Assembly (NCBI GenBank): GCA_003427395.1 | Contig: BFEA01000374.1 | Coordinates: forward strand, 645,816 to 708,489 | Direction: 5' to 3' | Origin: Chara braunii | Lineage: Eukaryota; Streptophyta; Charophyceae; Charales; Characeae | Length of the DNA stretch: 62,674 bases | Shown: positions 22,217 to 31,900 of the stretch, one piece after another | How positions within the stretch are numbered: position 1 is the stretch's first letter | Layout: each line of letters opens with the position of its first letter | Notes under the pieces: model-generated | Told to the model about the DNA's origin: nothing | Seen by the model: only the letters and a program-made list of their open reading frames with translations | The model's database searches: none | Translations under genes and position numbers: made by a program

Positions 22217-23044
22217 TTAAATCTTCTGGAGAAATTCTCGGAGAGTCAAGGTCTTCGCCCACTCACCAATGTCCTCGAAGCCAGCAGCGTTAGCTTCGGA
22301 TAGTACCCACTCCTTGGTCATGCCTCCCAAACATGACGCAGAGAAGGCCACCTGACTTTCAGGCTCAACAGGAATGGTGTTGACATAGGTCTGGATTTCA
22401 GCAATCCACAACAACCAATTTTCATCCTTTTTATTGTTGTAGGTGAAGGGCAATTTAATTTTCACCTTCTCTTTTCTCGGCTTTTCTGCTTCCTTAGCCG
22501 GCTCGTCTTTTTGAACGGTTTTTTCTTTCTTCTCTACCGGCTTCTCAGGTTCCTTCTTGGAACCTTCGGATTTATCCGGCGTGACCCTCTTCATTGCATC
22601 CTTCATCAATTTTTCTTGGGGTTCTCTCTTTACTTCCTCCCCCCTGGTCTTTTCCTCAATCCTGACCTTATCCTTTCCCTTTAGAAGTTTGGTCACTGTC
22701 TCCAATGAGGCAGTGTTACCATCTATTTTCTTTTCGAGGTGGACGAGATAGACTATTATAGACTGCAGAATGGATGCAAGTTCGGTGTCTGCTTCTTCGT
22801 AGTGAAATCTTTGCCTAAGTTCATCCATCATTCTCTCTTCCTCTTCTTGCTCTTGTTGCTTTCTTTGGAATTCCTCAATCTTCCTTCTTTCTTCCTTTAA
22901 CCTGTTTTCTAGTTGCCTGACGTTTTCCTCCATTATCTCTACATACAATTTTGTTTCCTTTCTTTCCTCTCTTTCTTCTTCCTTTTCTTTCCTTCTTTGG
23001 TTCATCTTTTCTAGGTTGTGGACGACATAACGGTCAAGGGTCAT
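22217..23044 (-). CDS. Gag, N-terminal coiled coil and start of capsid domain (minus-strand gypsy element)
   Basis: A 275-codon frame. Residues about 15-75 are an Arg/Glu/Lys/Gln-rich coiled coil. Residues 76-110 form a second helix (ELASILQSIIVYLVHLEKKID). Residues 120-195 are a Lys/Glu linker. From about 196 the capsid begins: KLPFTYNNKKDENWLLWIAEIQTYVNTIP..SQVAFSASCLGGMTKEWVL, the KF.G..ENWLLW-type start of a gypsy capsid. It ends by frameshift and resumes at 22206. A frame just upstream (23045-23389) may belong to it. The element's leader, PBS and LTR lie to the right (23400-25090), so the gene is in the expected position and orientation. Confidence 0.8.
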   Translation of the reverse strand: MTLDRYVVHNLEKMNQRRKEKEEEREERKETKLYVEIMEENVRQLENRLKEERRKIEEFQRKQQEQEEEERMMDELRQRFHYEEADTELASILQSIIVYLVHLEKKIDGNTASLETVTKLLKGKDKVRIEEKTRGEEVKREPQEKLMKDAMKRVTPDKSEGSKKEPEKPVEKKEKTVQKDEPAKEAEKPRKEKVKIKLPFTYNNKKDENWLLWIAEIQTYVNTIPVEPESQVAFSASCLGGMTKEWVLSEANAAGFEDIGEWAKTLTLREFLQKI

Positions 23045-23389
23045 TCACCTTTGCTTGATGAGTTCCTCAACTCTCCTCCCGGTTTCCAGTATCTCAACGA
23101 CTGTCTTTGAATTTTCCAGTTCACCTTCTGCAGCACGCAGATTGAACTGTTCATGCACCAACCGTTTAGCTTTTGGTCCGCACTGTGTATTTCGCCGAGC
23201 AACTGGCGAAGAAGGCCTACTAAAGTCTGCCTTCTTGCATCTATCTAACCATGTGTCTTGAGTTCCCCCCCTTCTGCATAGATGGTGAGAGGGATAGGAA
23301 AGAAGAAAAGAGGTATATACCGCGTAAGGATGGAGGCACGCAGAGATTTCTAGAGAGAAGTCATTTTTCCTAGCGTGTGAATGCCGCAC
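23045..23389 (-). pseudogene. ORF immediately upstream of gag, probably gag-related
   Basis: The last about 50 codons (KAKRLVHEQFNLRAAEGELENSKTVVEILETGRRVEELIKQR) are helical and charged like the gag that starts at the next base. The stop of this frame directly precedes the gag ATG. The first 60 codons look non-coding. It may be the true gag N-terminus separated by a stop, or a short upstream ORF in the leader. I cannot tell which. Confidence 0.35.
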
Positions 23390-23809
23390 AATAAATCAAT
23401 TTAAAGACAGAAATAAATTTCACAGCCACACGCAATTCCCTACAACAAGAAATAATCAAAGGCAGATACGAAGAAATAGATTATCAATTTATTTCTAATT
23501 CTAACTTTGTTGTCTGTTCTATGTGTGATGACGTCCTACAAAAAGTGTACAGGTACAACAGCCACGACCAGTGTGATCGAGACAACAACACACTAGTGAG
23601 TATGCACATCAACCACAGGACAACCAAACAGGTGAGTAGGTCAGCCAACACAACCAACAACAATTAATGGTCAGCCTTCCTTTCTCTACTGTTGTACCAT
23701 TTGCAGAACCAATGCAACCAGACACAAGGGTCGGCAAGTGACACTACAACAAATCGTGAAGCCGTACTGTCTGCCAGCACACAAGTGCAAGATCAACACC
23801 TCACCCACA

Positions 23810-24100
23810 CCAACGTGCCATGCATGCCACGTGTCACCCCTGGAATGCCAACACAGTAGCTCTACAGAGTCTGCCACGTCAGCGTCAATGACCTGGAAGG
23901 TCTACGAGGGGTATGCCACGTCAGCAATGCATGGTCTGCAAACACATCCACACTCGTATGCCACGTCAGATCAAAATGTGGAGCGATCTGTCAACAAGCA
24001 ATCGCGACACAGGTATGTGCCACGTCAGACAATGCCCTGTTAGTAGTAGTAGGATGCCACGTCAGCATAGGCATGACACGGCACGTGAGTGATCCCAATA
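23810..24100. repeat. ACGT-box array 2 (leader of minus-strand gypsy element)
   Basis: GCCACGTCA or close variants occur near 23825, 23874, 23915, 23959, 24017 and 24055, with CACGTG near 24085. Spacing is 35-60 bp. The array lies between the PBS and gag of the same element, so it is transcribed leader rather than LTR. Confidence 0.8.
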
Positions 24101-24307
24101 TCCACACTTTCTCTTCTTCAATCTTCTTCAGTGAAACCACATCATCACCTTCAAGGGAGGCTGCACACACGTGCGGTACTCAATGTCTAGACATGCGGTA
24201 TTAACCGCGCGCATTAATAAACGCGTTTCGTTTCTGCACGTGTGGTACCTCCCACTTACCTGGGTACCACGTAAACACCTCACAACAGATCGCGATGAAG
24301 GAGGTAT

Positions 24308-24321
24308 GCTCTGGTACCAAA
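24308..24321 (-). other. Primer-binding site (minus-strand gypsy element)
   Basis: On the minus strand the sequence reads TTTGGTACCAGAGC, one to two bases after the LTR end. It resembles the plant initiator-Met tRNA complement TGGTATCAGAGC with one substitution (ACC for ATC). It fixes the LTR edge at 24323 and the direction of the element. Confidence 0.7.
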
Positions 24322-24755
24322 TTGTAATGAACCCAGATTGGAAGATACTCGTCAGATGTCGAAGTACAAGTTGACTCAGATCTGCACAATGTCTCCAGTA
24401 ATCGTGAAAGTGATATCTGATACAATGTCTTGTTACCAATTGACGAAGAGAGTGGAGGGGGAATAGACAAACGAGAGGGTGGAAGAGATAATCAATGTCC
24501 ACTAAAAGAGTAGCCCAAACATTACCCACTCCTTCCCCAAGTTTCTCCATGTCATCAATCAATATCTAGTAACAAGTCTGACAAGTCCTGATCACATAGA
24601 AGTGCCACGTGGCACTGTCATCTCGAGGAGACAATGAAGACAAACAGCAGTGCACGGTTTTGACGTCAACCTCAGGTGAGTACCACTTCCCCAATCACCC
24701 ACAGATCCCGATCTCCCTCCTTGTCGCAACCAATCACCTCATGTAGACAGCGTGG

Positions 24756-24945
24756 CCAGTGCCACGTCAGCAATAGAGGCAGGTGGCTTGCGCCACATCA
24801 GCAATGAAGACAGATGGCCTGCGCCACATCAGCAATGTAGACAGGTGGCATGCGCCACATCAGCAATGAAGACAAATGGCCTGGGCCACATCAGGTGGCA
24901 TGCACTACATCAGCAATCAAGACAGGTGACACTTGTCACATCAGT
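24756..24945. repeat. ACGT-box array 3 (in LTR)
   Basis: Six or seven tandem units of about 31 bp: GCCAC(G/A)TCAGCAATGAAGACAGGTGGC. The first keeps CACGTC; most others read CACATC. Each unit also carries GGTGGC or TGGC, the complement of GCCA, giving short GCCAC...GTGGC pairings. Confidence 0.8.
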
Positions 24946-25021
24946 AGAGGCTGGCGCTCAGCAGAGATGGTGCCAGCATGCTGCCACAATCTCGCGTCAT
25001 CGTCCACAGTGCCAGTGCACA

Positions 25022-25090
25022 ACCAGCGTCAAGCCAGCGTCCAACCAGCGTCGAGCCAGCGTGATGCCAGCGTCCAGCCAGTGTCAAGCG
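25022..25090. repeat. CCAGCGTC minisatellite (copy 2)
   Basis: About six units of 11-13 bp around CCAGCGTC(A/C/G)A. It is cleaner than the counterpart at 1775-1850. Confidence 0.75.
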
Positions 25091-25262
25091 GTCCAGGTTT
25101 CTTTATCTGACTGCTCGGCGGCTAAAGATTCAAAATTGGCAGACGAGGTTGGTGCAAGAATTTCAAGTTGGGCGCGTAAATTTGAAACTGACACTCTTTG
25201 GGCGCGCCCTGGTACTTACCTCTGCTGCTTTCTCTTTATTGTGATTCCCTCTCCCAGTTCAT

Positions 25263-26045
25263 TTGTTGGGGGAGGGTGCCTACACCTGTATCAATAGAGA
25301 TGCTACCCGATATCTATGGAAGCCGGCAGCTGCTCTTCAGCAGGGATTCATATGGAAAGTGGCCTGGGAAACCATATCGGCTGCAAAAACACAGGGCGGC
25401 CTAGGCCTCCTTGGTCCGGTCCACCAAAATTTGGCTCTTCTTAGTAAGTCGGTAATATCTGCAGCCTATGGCCCCTGATCGAAATTATGGGTCCGCTTGG
25501 CTGAGTATATCCTTACTAAGGAATGGGGCCTGTCGAGATCGGAGGATGTATGGCTCTGTTTCTTCATCCCGTCCTTCTCAGCAAGGAAACCAAAATCAAG
25601 AATATGGCGTAACATTCTACATGCTTGGCACAGACTGTTCCCTGAGGTTCTCCGTCTGCCAGAAACCAGCAGGGACGTCCTGAACCAAATATTATTTGAA
25701 AATCCTTTTATTAAGTCTACAGTCAACTCCTCGCTTAAAGCTGATGGGAGTCCAGGTTCTTTCAGTAGGGCATGGACAGAGAAGGGGGTGGTACAGATTA
25801 GAGACCTATGGGATGAGGATCTGGAGACCTGCCTTCCACTGGACAGGCTTAGACAGAAACTGGCTAGACTGCATAACATCGAAGGCAACTACGAGACATT
25901 GCTGAATGCCATTCCGGGCTACTGGACAGCTCTACTACCTAAGTCAGTTGAGCATGGCCCGGGGGCCTGGCTGCTGGACCCCGTTGACAGTCAGGAGATC
26001 CTAAGGGTAATAGGCCCGGACCTATCATATGGCACAAGGGTGTAA
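25263..26045 (+). pseudogene. LINE (non-LTR retrotransposon) ORF2, C-terminal part
   Basis: Two overlapping frames. The first (to 25480) reads ALQQGFIWKVAWETISAAKTQGGLGLLGPVHQNLALLSKSVI, the region after the RT domain where plant LINEs have KxxGGLGLxDPxxxNxALLxKW. After a frameshift, the second (25497-26045) reads WAEYILTKEWGLSRSEDVWLCFF...WRNILHAWHRLFPEV and runs 182 codons. The RT catalytic motifs and the endonuclease are absent, so this is a 5'-truncated LINE tail, the usual outcome of incomplete target-primed reverse transcription. It abuts a gypsy chromodomain relic about 95 bp downstream. The match is to the general pattern, not a named family. Confidence 0.65.
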
Positions 26046-26141
26046 GCCTGGAAACGGAAGCAGGGGGACTCTGCTGAGACCCCACTTATTAAAGGAGAAG
26101 ACAAGACGATTCCCACAATGATGGATTTAGTAGAATGTCGT

Positions 26142-26410
26142 GTCCTCCTTAAGCCTACTGCAAAGCAAGAAGTTTCAACGATTCCACCTGATGTGGATGG
26201 TAGATATGACATTGACTGCACTGTAGATCAGGCTGAACTTAGAACCAGTAGACGGCGACGGCCAAGTCAACAGTTTAGACTCTAGAGTTAGATGGCAATA
26301 CCAAGAGCGAAAGGAGGATAGGTGGTTTCCCAAAGAACAACTGTGGGAGACCGCACCTCACATAGTCTCGCATTATAAGCAACCATCCAGGAGATTCATG
26401 AGTTTGACAG
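26142..26410 (+). pseudogene. Ty3/gypsy chromodomain, 3' end of pol (relic)
   Basis: RVLLKPTAKQEVSTIPPDVDGRYDIDCTVDQ is followed, after a frameshift near 26285, by VRWQYQERKEDRWFPKEQLWETAPHIVSHYKQ. It parallels the better-preserved minus-strand copy at 61081-61353 (IPPDMDGRYDIEGIV...EDRWFTRTELLETAPDIVQAYE). The integrase that should precede it is missing; the LINE tail ends about 95 bp upstream. Only the extreme 3' end of the gene survives. Confidence 0.7.
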
Positions 26411-26423
26411 GTAGCTACTCCTG

Positions 26424-26708
26424 ATGCTGTCATCGTCATTTCAACCTTACGAACCATTTTTAAAGCAAAGTCTTGATAACCATCTCAGATTCTGGCAAAC
26501 GAGAGCAGCTCATGGCAAAGAACCACCGCAAAGTTCCTATGGCCTTATAGGCATCGCTGATTTCACAAGGAAGCTTTACCTAACTGAAGATGTACTTCTC
26601 GTAGGGCCTCGAATTAAGGCCGGCGGGAGAGAAAAAATCCACGTGCTACTGAAGTTTGGCCCCGGTAGCATGCCCAACTTTCTTTTGTACCTTAGGGCCA
26701 AAGATTAA
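26424..26708 (+). other. Unrecognised 94-codon ORF
   Basis: Reads MLSSSFQPYEPFLKQSLDNHLRFWQTRAAHGKEPPQSSYGLIGIADFTRKLYL and ends LRAKD. No motif recognised. It follows a chromodomain relic and may be LTR or flanking DNA that happens to be open. Confidence 0.2.
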
Positions 26709-27462
26709 CTTTTCAGGTAGGTACTATACAGAACGAAACAGAGATCTTAGAGGAATGACCGGTAGGAACAGTAGAGGTTCCTAGAAGTCAGTAGGTAGGG
26801 AGTCGCCACATGTCCAGTCCCGGTCCCATTGCAGCTCGGTCCCAGGGAGAGGCCATGACAGACCGAATCTCTGTTGGCCTGCCAGAAAAGACCGGAATCA
26901 CATGCGAGGCAAAGGCACCGGAACAAAAGGGAGGTGAACGTCTTCAATTCCGTCAGATGTGGAAGCGATGCTGCGTTGCTGGGCGTCAAGATCTTGGAGT
27001 GTGAACGGTGCCAGGAGAGATGTAGTTGATGGCACTGGACACCATAGCTGGGAGCTTGCATAGTGGAGACAGAGAGAGAGAGGAAGAGCAGCAAGGACAT
27101 TCAGAGAGTGATCACAGGACCTGGGTGATCTAGCTACTAGTAGTAGTAGTAGGAGGAGGAGAGAGAGTGTGGCATACTCCGTACCACACGGGCCCAGCAG
27201 AGCCTGACCTGGTAGAGTAAGGGTCCGTCGGGGTAGAGCCTGTTTCGTTTCAGCCTAGAAGCCTGAAACGAGGGCCTACAGGACCTGCATCGTTTCGGCC
27301 TCCAGCCTGAAAACGACGGGCCATTTTCAGGCCCTCGCAAGATCGACCTACCCTGAAACTCAGGCACCAGACCGGGGGTTTAGCTCGGGCCATTGGAGCG
27401 TCAACCCCAGGGTCTGGCACGTTTTGGCATAGGCACGAACAGCCTCCCGGACGGGCCAGCAC

Positions 27463-27470
27463 TATATAAG
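27463..27470 (+). promoter_or_regulatory. LTR TATA box
   Basis: TATATAAG in the context CCAGCACTATATAAGGCTGACC. The same motif is at 35179-35186 in the 3' LTR. Transcription would start about 30 bp downstream, which defines the U3/R border. Confidence 0.7.
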
Positions 27471-27763
27471 GCTGACCCGCCCTGTAGGCTGCAGGCAGTT
27501 CGCAGGCATCACGGGCAGTCGCGAGGCAGTTCCCAGGAACTTCCCATGCACCTCACGTGCCGACGGCAGGAGGCAGTCTTCAGGACTCGGCAGCGGCACT
27601 CTGGAGGAGTAGGAGCGGTAGCAGTAGTCTTCAGCGCTGGGCGCTAGTAGGGAGAGAGAGAGAGATGGTTGGCGGAGGCCAGGGAGACTCACCTGCGGTG
27701 CCATAGCTCCAGCTTCGTCTTCGATGTACCTGCAGCAAGGCGCCACCTTTACATAGTATCGGG

Positions 27764-27819
<56 letters not shown>

Positions 27820-28059
27820 NNNNNNNNNNNNNNNNNNNNNNNNNNNNNNNNNNNNNNNNNNNNNNNNNNNNNNNNNNNNNNNNNNNNNNNNNNNNNNNNN
27901 NNNNNNNNNNNNNNNNNNNNNNNNNNNNNNNNNNNNNNNNNNNNNNNNNNNNNNNNNNNNNNNNNNNNNNNNNNNNNNNNNNNNNNNNNNNNNNNNNNNN
28001 NNNNNNNNNNNNNNNNNNNNNNNNNNNNNNNNNNNNNNNNNNNNNNNNNNNNNNNNNNN
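27820..28059. other. Assembly gap
   Basis: 240 consecutive N directly after a (GA)n run within the 5' LTR. The 3' LTR has GA-rich sequence and a duplicated 82-bp block here, so the true content is probably a longer GA tract. Confidence 0.99.
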
Positions 28060-28320
28060 GAGGGATTATTTGGGACTGTATCGAAGACTTGGTGTTGACA
28101 ACATTTCCATCTTCCCCCTCCCCTTCGCCTAATCCCCCCTCTTCTTCGTCTGTGCATGATCGGGGACCGACGCATTCTTCCTGTGTGAGCGTCAGCCCCC
28201 TTCACACCATGGAATGATGACGATGCATGTTTGGTCTGCATGGCAGCTTGATTGCTCTCTTGTATCGAGTGAGAAAGGTCGGTTCTTGGTCTGGTCTGTA
28301 CCGTTAGGGTATGCAACAGT

Positions 28321-28333
28321 TTGGTATCGGAGC
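28321..28333 (+). other. Primer-binding site (27168-36064 element)
   Basis: TTGGTATCGGAGC begins 3 bp after the LTR end. It matches the plant initiator-Met tRNA complement TGGTATCAGAGC except for G in place of A. The same variant is used at 38296, 52212 (minus) and 62514. Confidence 0.85.
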
Positions 28334-28399
28334 GGACCTTTTTCATCAAGATCCGCCCAATCAAGTAGTCAGCTTGCTTGATCTACTGATTGATGATTG

Positions 28400-29100
28400 A
28401 TTGATTAGTAAATCAAGTAGGGTTTCGTCAAAATCTCTGCAAATCTTTTTTCTTTTTTTTTCGTTCTTTTTCGCAACTTTGGATATTAGCATTTCGTTTT
28501 TTGCATTTCGTTTTCACGCAACAAATATCCGAAAATTTCTGATAATAACATTTCGTTTTATCATAAAAGTTCCTATATTTTCACTTCTTTGTTTTTACGT
28601 AACAAATATCCGAAAATTTATGATAGTAGCATGTCGTTTTTCTGACGTTAGCATCTCGTTTTCTAGGCACATTAGGGTTATGACGAAGGTTGTCATATTC
28701 GGGGAAAGTTGGGAAACGGAATTTATCCTTTTCTGAAAATCGAATCTCCATCCAACTTTGCAAAAAGTTGGTCTCTGAAAGCCGAAATTTTGCGAAGCCT
28801 ATCAGCATTTCGTTGCTAGACACAATAGGAGGTTGTCATATTCTCAGAAACGGAATTTATTTTTTGCTGAAAATCGACCCTTTATCCTACCTTGCCTAGA
28901 TCTCACTCATAGCATTGTCCATAAAATGCCTCACTGATAACAGATCGACAGATATACAAAAAAAAAAGAGAAGGGGGGGGTTGATCCGCTTCTTTTATTT
29001 TTTTATTTTTTTGATTCTGTTGATTAGGACCGTCATGGAAATAGCAGTTTGGTGGTTTGCCTGTGTTTCCCTCCCACCCAGCCCCCTGTCTGTTTCTCGG
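28400..29100 (+). other. Leader of the 27168-36064 element, internally repeated
   Basis: Non-coding leader between PBS and gag. Two diverged repeats occur: AACAAATATCCGAAAATTT(C/A)TGATA near 28520 and 28605, and TTGTCATATTC..GAAACGGAATTTAT near 28690 and 28833. T-rich, with poly(A) and G runs near 28960-28980. Confidence 0.5.
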
Positions 29101-29107
29101 CTTGGTA

Positions 29108-29320
29108 AGTGCCACGTCAGCAGGCCACGACAGTAGTGGTGCCACGTCAGTAGCAGTGCCACGTCAGTAGCAGTGCCACGTCAGCAGTGCCACGACAACA
29201 GTGCCACGTCAGCAGGCCATGACAGTAGCGGTGCCACATCAGTAGCAGTGCCACGACAACAGTGCCACATCAGCAGCAGGGCCACGTCAGCAGCAGGGCC
29301 ACGTCAGCAGTACCGCATCA
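29108..29320. repeat. ACGT-box array 4 (leader of the 27168-36064 element)
   Basis: About 12 tandem units of 15-20 bp built from GTGCCACGTCAGCAG, GTGCCACGTCAGTAGCA and GCCACGACAACA. Eight or so keep the exact GCCACGTCA. The array ends about 30 bp before the gag ATG at 29348. It occupies the same place (PBS to gag) as array 2 of a different element. Confidence 0.88.
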
Positions 29321-29347
29321 TCAACACCGTACAGCTAACTGCAGCTT

Positions 29348-30253
29348 ATGGTCCGACGCAGCAACCGCATCGCAGCACGAGAAGGGTGGGAAGCCGCAGC
29401 AGAACAGCAGCTACCTCTGCCCCACCCCTCTGAAATGGACACCCAGGGCAACCCCACGGTGGACAATGCCGCATCCGGCAGTCCACGTGAGGCGTGCAGC
29501 TCGAACCCCCCGGGCCCCACAGGCCCAGCAGGAGGGTTCCAGCTCGACGCTGCACCAGTCCGGCAGCAAGGAGAGACCATGACGGCCTTCCTGGCCCGCC
29601 TGGGCATTTATATGCAGCAAGTCCAAGAGGAGCAGCAACACGAAGCGGCAGCCGAAGTAGCACGCCTTAATGCCATTGCACGCGCAGAAGAGCAACGACG
29701 CTGGCAGCAAGCTGACGCAGCTGCCAACCACAACAAAGCTCGAAGAGATGCCGCGTCTGTCCTCATGCAGCAGGAAGCCGCTCATACCGCCGCACTCCAA
29801 GCATGGCATGTTGATCCGGCGGAAACGATGGAACCAACTACAGAGGACCAGACTAAGTCAGCTCTCGCCAGCATGATGCACCAAGTCATCCTCACTTGTA
29901 ACTGGCAACAAGTGGAGCTCGCTCGGCAGGCACGTATCATTACTGAGTATGAGGAGACTCTCAAGAGCCTCCACGCCTGCCTTGACATCCTGGAGAAGGA
30001 TGACGTGCCACACAGGCACATGACATCGTCAAGCATGGATCCACCGATCCGCGAGCTGGAAGAACGACTTGAACAGTTTCCGCACCCGACGACCATCAGC
30101 CAGCAAATAGCCGCCCTACAAGCGGATCTGCGTCAACTGCAGCAGCAACCAACTGGGACCTGCAACAACGTGACGCCGAAACAATTCAAGATGGCGAAGT
30201 TCAGCATCGACAGATTTGACGACTACCACAAGGCGGACCCCATCAGTTGGTGA
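29348..30253 (+). CDS. Gag, N-terminal part (27168-36064 element)
   Basis: 301 codons from MVRRSNRIAAREG to a TGA. A proline/glutamine-rich N-terminus is followed by a predicted coiled coil (about residues 85-150: ARLGIYMQQVQEEQQHEAAAEVARLNAIARAEEQRRWQQ). A second helix lies around 180-215, then the start of the capsid domain (KQFKMAKFSIDRFDDYHKADPISW). The TGA falls where the family reads PxxWW; the same frame continues at once as the capsid core. I chose this ATG because it opens the frame directly after the leader array. The gene forms the virus-like particle in this family. This copy is broken by the stop. Confidence 0.8.
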   Translation: MVRRSNRIAAREGWEAAAEQQLPLPHPSEMDTQGNPTVDNAASGSPREACSSNPPGPTGPAGGFQLDAAPVRQQGETMTAFLARLGIYMQQVQEEQQHEAAAEVARLNAIARAEEQRRWQQADAAANHNKARRDAASVLMQQEAAHTAALQAWHVDPAETMEPTTEDQTKSALASMMHQVILTCNWQQVELARQARIITEYEETLKSLHACLDILEKDDVPHRHMTSSSMDPPIRELEERLEQFPHPTTISQQIAALQADLRQLQQQPTGTCNNVTPKQFKMAKFSIDRFDDYHKADPISW

Positions 30254-31075
30254 CAAGGATTCACCAATGAGCTCTCCATCCACTTGGTCCCGCCCGAGTC
30301 GAAGATCTCAGCGCTTTACCTCTGCAGCACCGGTGCCAGCCAAGTGTGGCTCAACCACCTGGCTCAAACCGAGGGCGTTGAAGTCTCTAAGCTTCACACC
30401 AAGATCACTTGGGAGGCCATGACTGAGAAGTGGCGGAAACGTTTCATCGTCGACGACGCTCAGGGCAAAGGCGTGAACCGGATCTTCAGCATGCATCAAG
30501 GCAGCCAGCCAACACGCGAATTCCTAACCGAGTGGCAGAAAATCGTGACGATTCTGAATTTGGACATTCCATCCGTACACCTTCGTCGCGAATTCTTCCA
30601 GCGGTCAGTTGACGCGTTGAGCACGGCCCTTGGGGAGCGCAGCCTATACACGGACTTCGACCAGATCGTGGAGAAGGCGCGCAAAGTCATCCAAACCAAT
30701 CGGTGGGCAGCCAACGAGCGGCGAAGCCAACCGAATTTTGTGGAAAAGGGCAAAGGCCCGCAGCCGCAGCAAGTCGCTGCTGTCCAAGGAAATGGGCAAG
30801 AGAACGACCAGGCGATGATGACTCACGAGTCTAGTTAAGGAGACGGAGTCAACGCCCTTCCGCCACGACGCAACAACAAGAAGAAGAAGAAGAAGGCGAA
30901 ATCAGCGTCAACAACGGAAGCCAGACAGCCGAACGAGCCATGGAAGAAGTTCAGCCTCTTGGAGGAGCAATACAAACTCTGCCAGAGGTGGAACTGTTGC
31001 TACTGGTGCAACAACACCAAGCATACGACGTCGCAATGCCCTGACAAAGGCAAAGAAGACGTTCATCCACGGCAA
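30254..31075 (+). pseudogene. Gag capsid core and zinc knuckle (27168-36064 element)
   Basis: In frame with the previous entry. The capsid core reads QGFTNELSIHLVPPESKISALYLCSTGASQVWLNHLAQ..ITWEAMTEKWRKRFIVDDAQGKGVNRIFSMHQGSQPTREFLTEWQKIV. A TAA at 30836-30838 interrupts it. The frame then continues with a lysine-rich stretch and a clean knuckle, CYWCNNTKHTTSQC (C-x2-C-x4-H-x4-C), near 30987-31030. The knuckle binds element RNA in the family. Two in-frame stops over an otherwise intact reading frame point to point-mutation decay. Confidence 0.8.
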
Positions 31076-31107
31076 AGCTCAGGAAACTGAGCTTCGCGGA
31101 AAGTGAG

Positions 31108-31491
31108 GTGACTCCACTTCCTACTCCGCCGGACACAGTTGCCTTGTTAACAACCTCCTCCACGTCCGGGGAACATGCGTATGTCGCCAGTCTTCGCGAA
31201 GATTATGAAGACTATGTTGTCCAGCTGGTCCCGCAATTGGACCAACCTCTCCACGTGCAAGACTCAATTGCGTGTGCGACTTCATCACCATCGCCAAGTG
31301 AACCAGCATCCTCACCAACATCACTCGGGGACTCATCGGTGTGGTCTAGACTTGAGGAAATCGACCCATTGACACCGGAGGACTTCCAATGGTTGCCTCT
31401 TCCCCCATCTGGTTCCTTGCCGAAGCCGCATTGCAACGCCCTAATGGTGGAGCTACGCAACTACTTCACGCTGCAGTACCAGCTCCGTTGA
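31108..31491 (+). pseudogene. Gag-protease linker (27168-36064 element)
   Basis: 127 codons in a different frame from gag, rich in Ser, Pro, Thr, Asp and Glu (LREDYEDYVVQLVPQLDQPLHVQDSIACATSSPSPSEPASS). It ends with NALMVELRNYFTLQYQLR just before the protease frame. It is placed between zinc knuckle and protease as expected for a linker, with no recognisable domain. Frameshifts lie on both sides. Confidence 0.55.
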
Positions 31492-31900
31492 TGGAAGACG
31501 GAGTAGCGGTTGTTGACCTTCGCGAGTACATTGCGAAGATTGACCGCGAGTACACCATGCAACGGTATGGCGACACCGACGCACCGTTACTCTACGTCCG
31601 CATTCAGATCGGGAAGGCGACCTGCAGCGCCTTGATTGATTGTGGAGCTACTCGCAACTACATCAGCCAGGATCATGACCCGCGTCGGCCTTGGGCCGCA
31701 CGTTCGAAGGAAATTGCAGCCCACGCAAGTCACGTTGGTCGACGGTCGTACGCACAAGTCCATTGACCGGTGCATTGACTCCGTCCCCGTGTACTTCGCC
31801 CCGCTTGCACGCGAGGCCGTGTCCTTTGACATATTGGACACAAAGTTCAACATGATCTTGGGCATGTCATGGCTGCGCAGCGAGGACCACCCGGTGAACT
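31492..31900 (+). pseudogene. Aspartic protease (retropepsin-like) (27168-36064 element)
   Basis: First frame: [31 protein letters not shown], where DCGAT stands in the place of the D-T/S-G-A active site. The frame is lost near 31665. The next frame continues [27 protein letters not shown]...[32 protein letters not shown], matching the family's FDVILGMDWL end. The enzyme cleaves the gag-pol polyprotein. Cysteine after the catalytic Asp is also seen in the protease at 41424-41741, so it is a lineage trait rather than damage; the frameshift is damage. Confidence 0.8.

Larger units (their letters stand above)
24323..25090 (-). mobile_element. 5' LTR of minus-strand gypsy element (ACGT-box LTR, copy 2)
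   Basis: Edge TGTAATGAACCCAG next to the PBS, so on the minus strand the LTR ends ...TTACA. It contains a 14-bp G-box palindrome (about 24602-24615), an array of GCCACGTCAGCAA and GCCACATCAGCAA units 30-32 bp apart (24756-24945), and a CCAGCGTC minisatellite (25022-25090). It matches copy 1 at 938-1860 in order and content. The distal boundary is uncertain. No matching 3' LTR remains, because copy B truncates the element. Confidence 0.75.
27168..28318 (+). repeat. 5' LTR of the 27168-36064 element
   Basis: 1151 bp including a 240-N assembly gap (27820-28059) inside a GA run. Contains a TATA box (TATATAAG, 27463-27470) and inverted repeats such as CGTTTCAG/CTGAAACG around 27245-27272. Ends ...GCAACA directly before the PBS. 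Confidence 0.93.

Noticed and set aside
21148-22303. Plus-strand ORFs opposite the gag gene
   Set aside because: Shadows of the minus-strand gag, without family resemblance.
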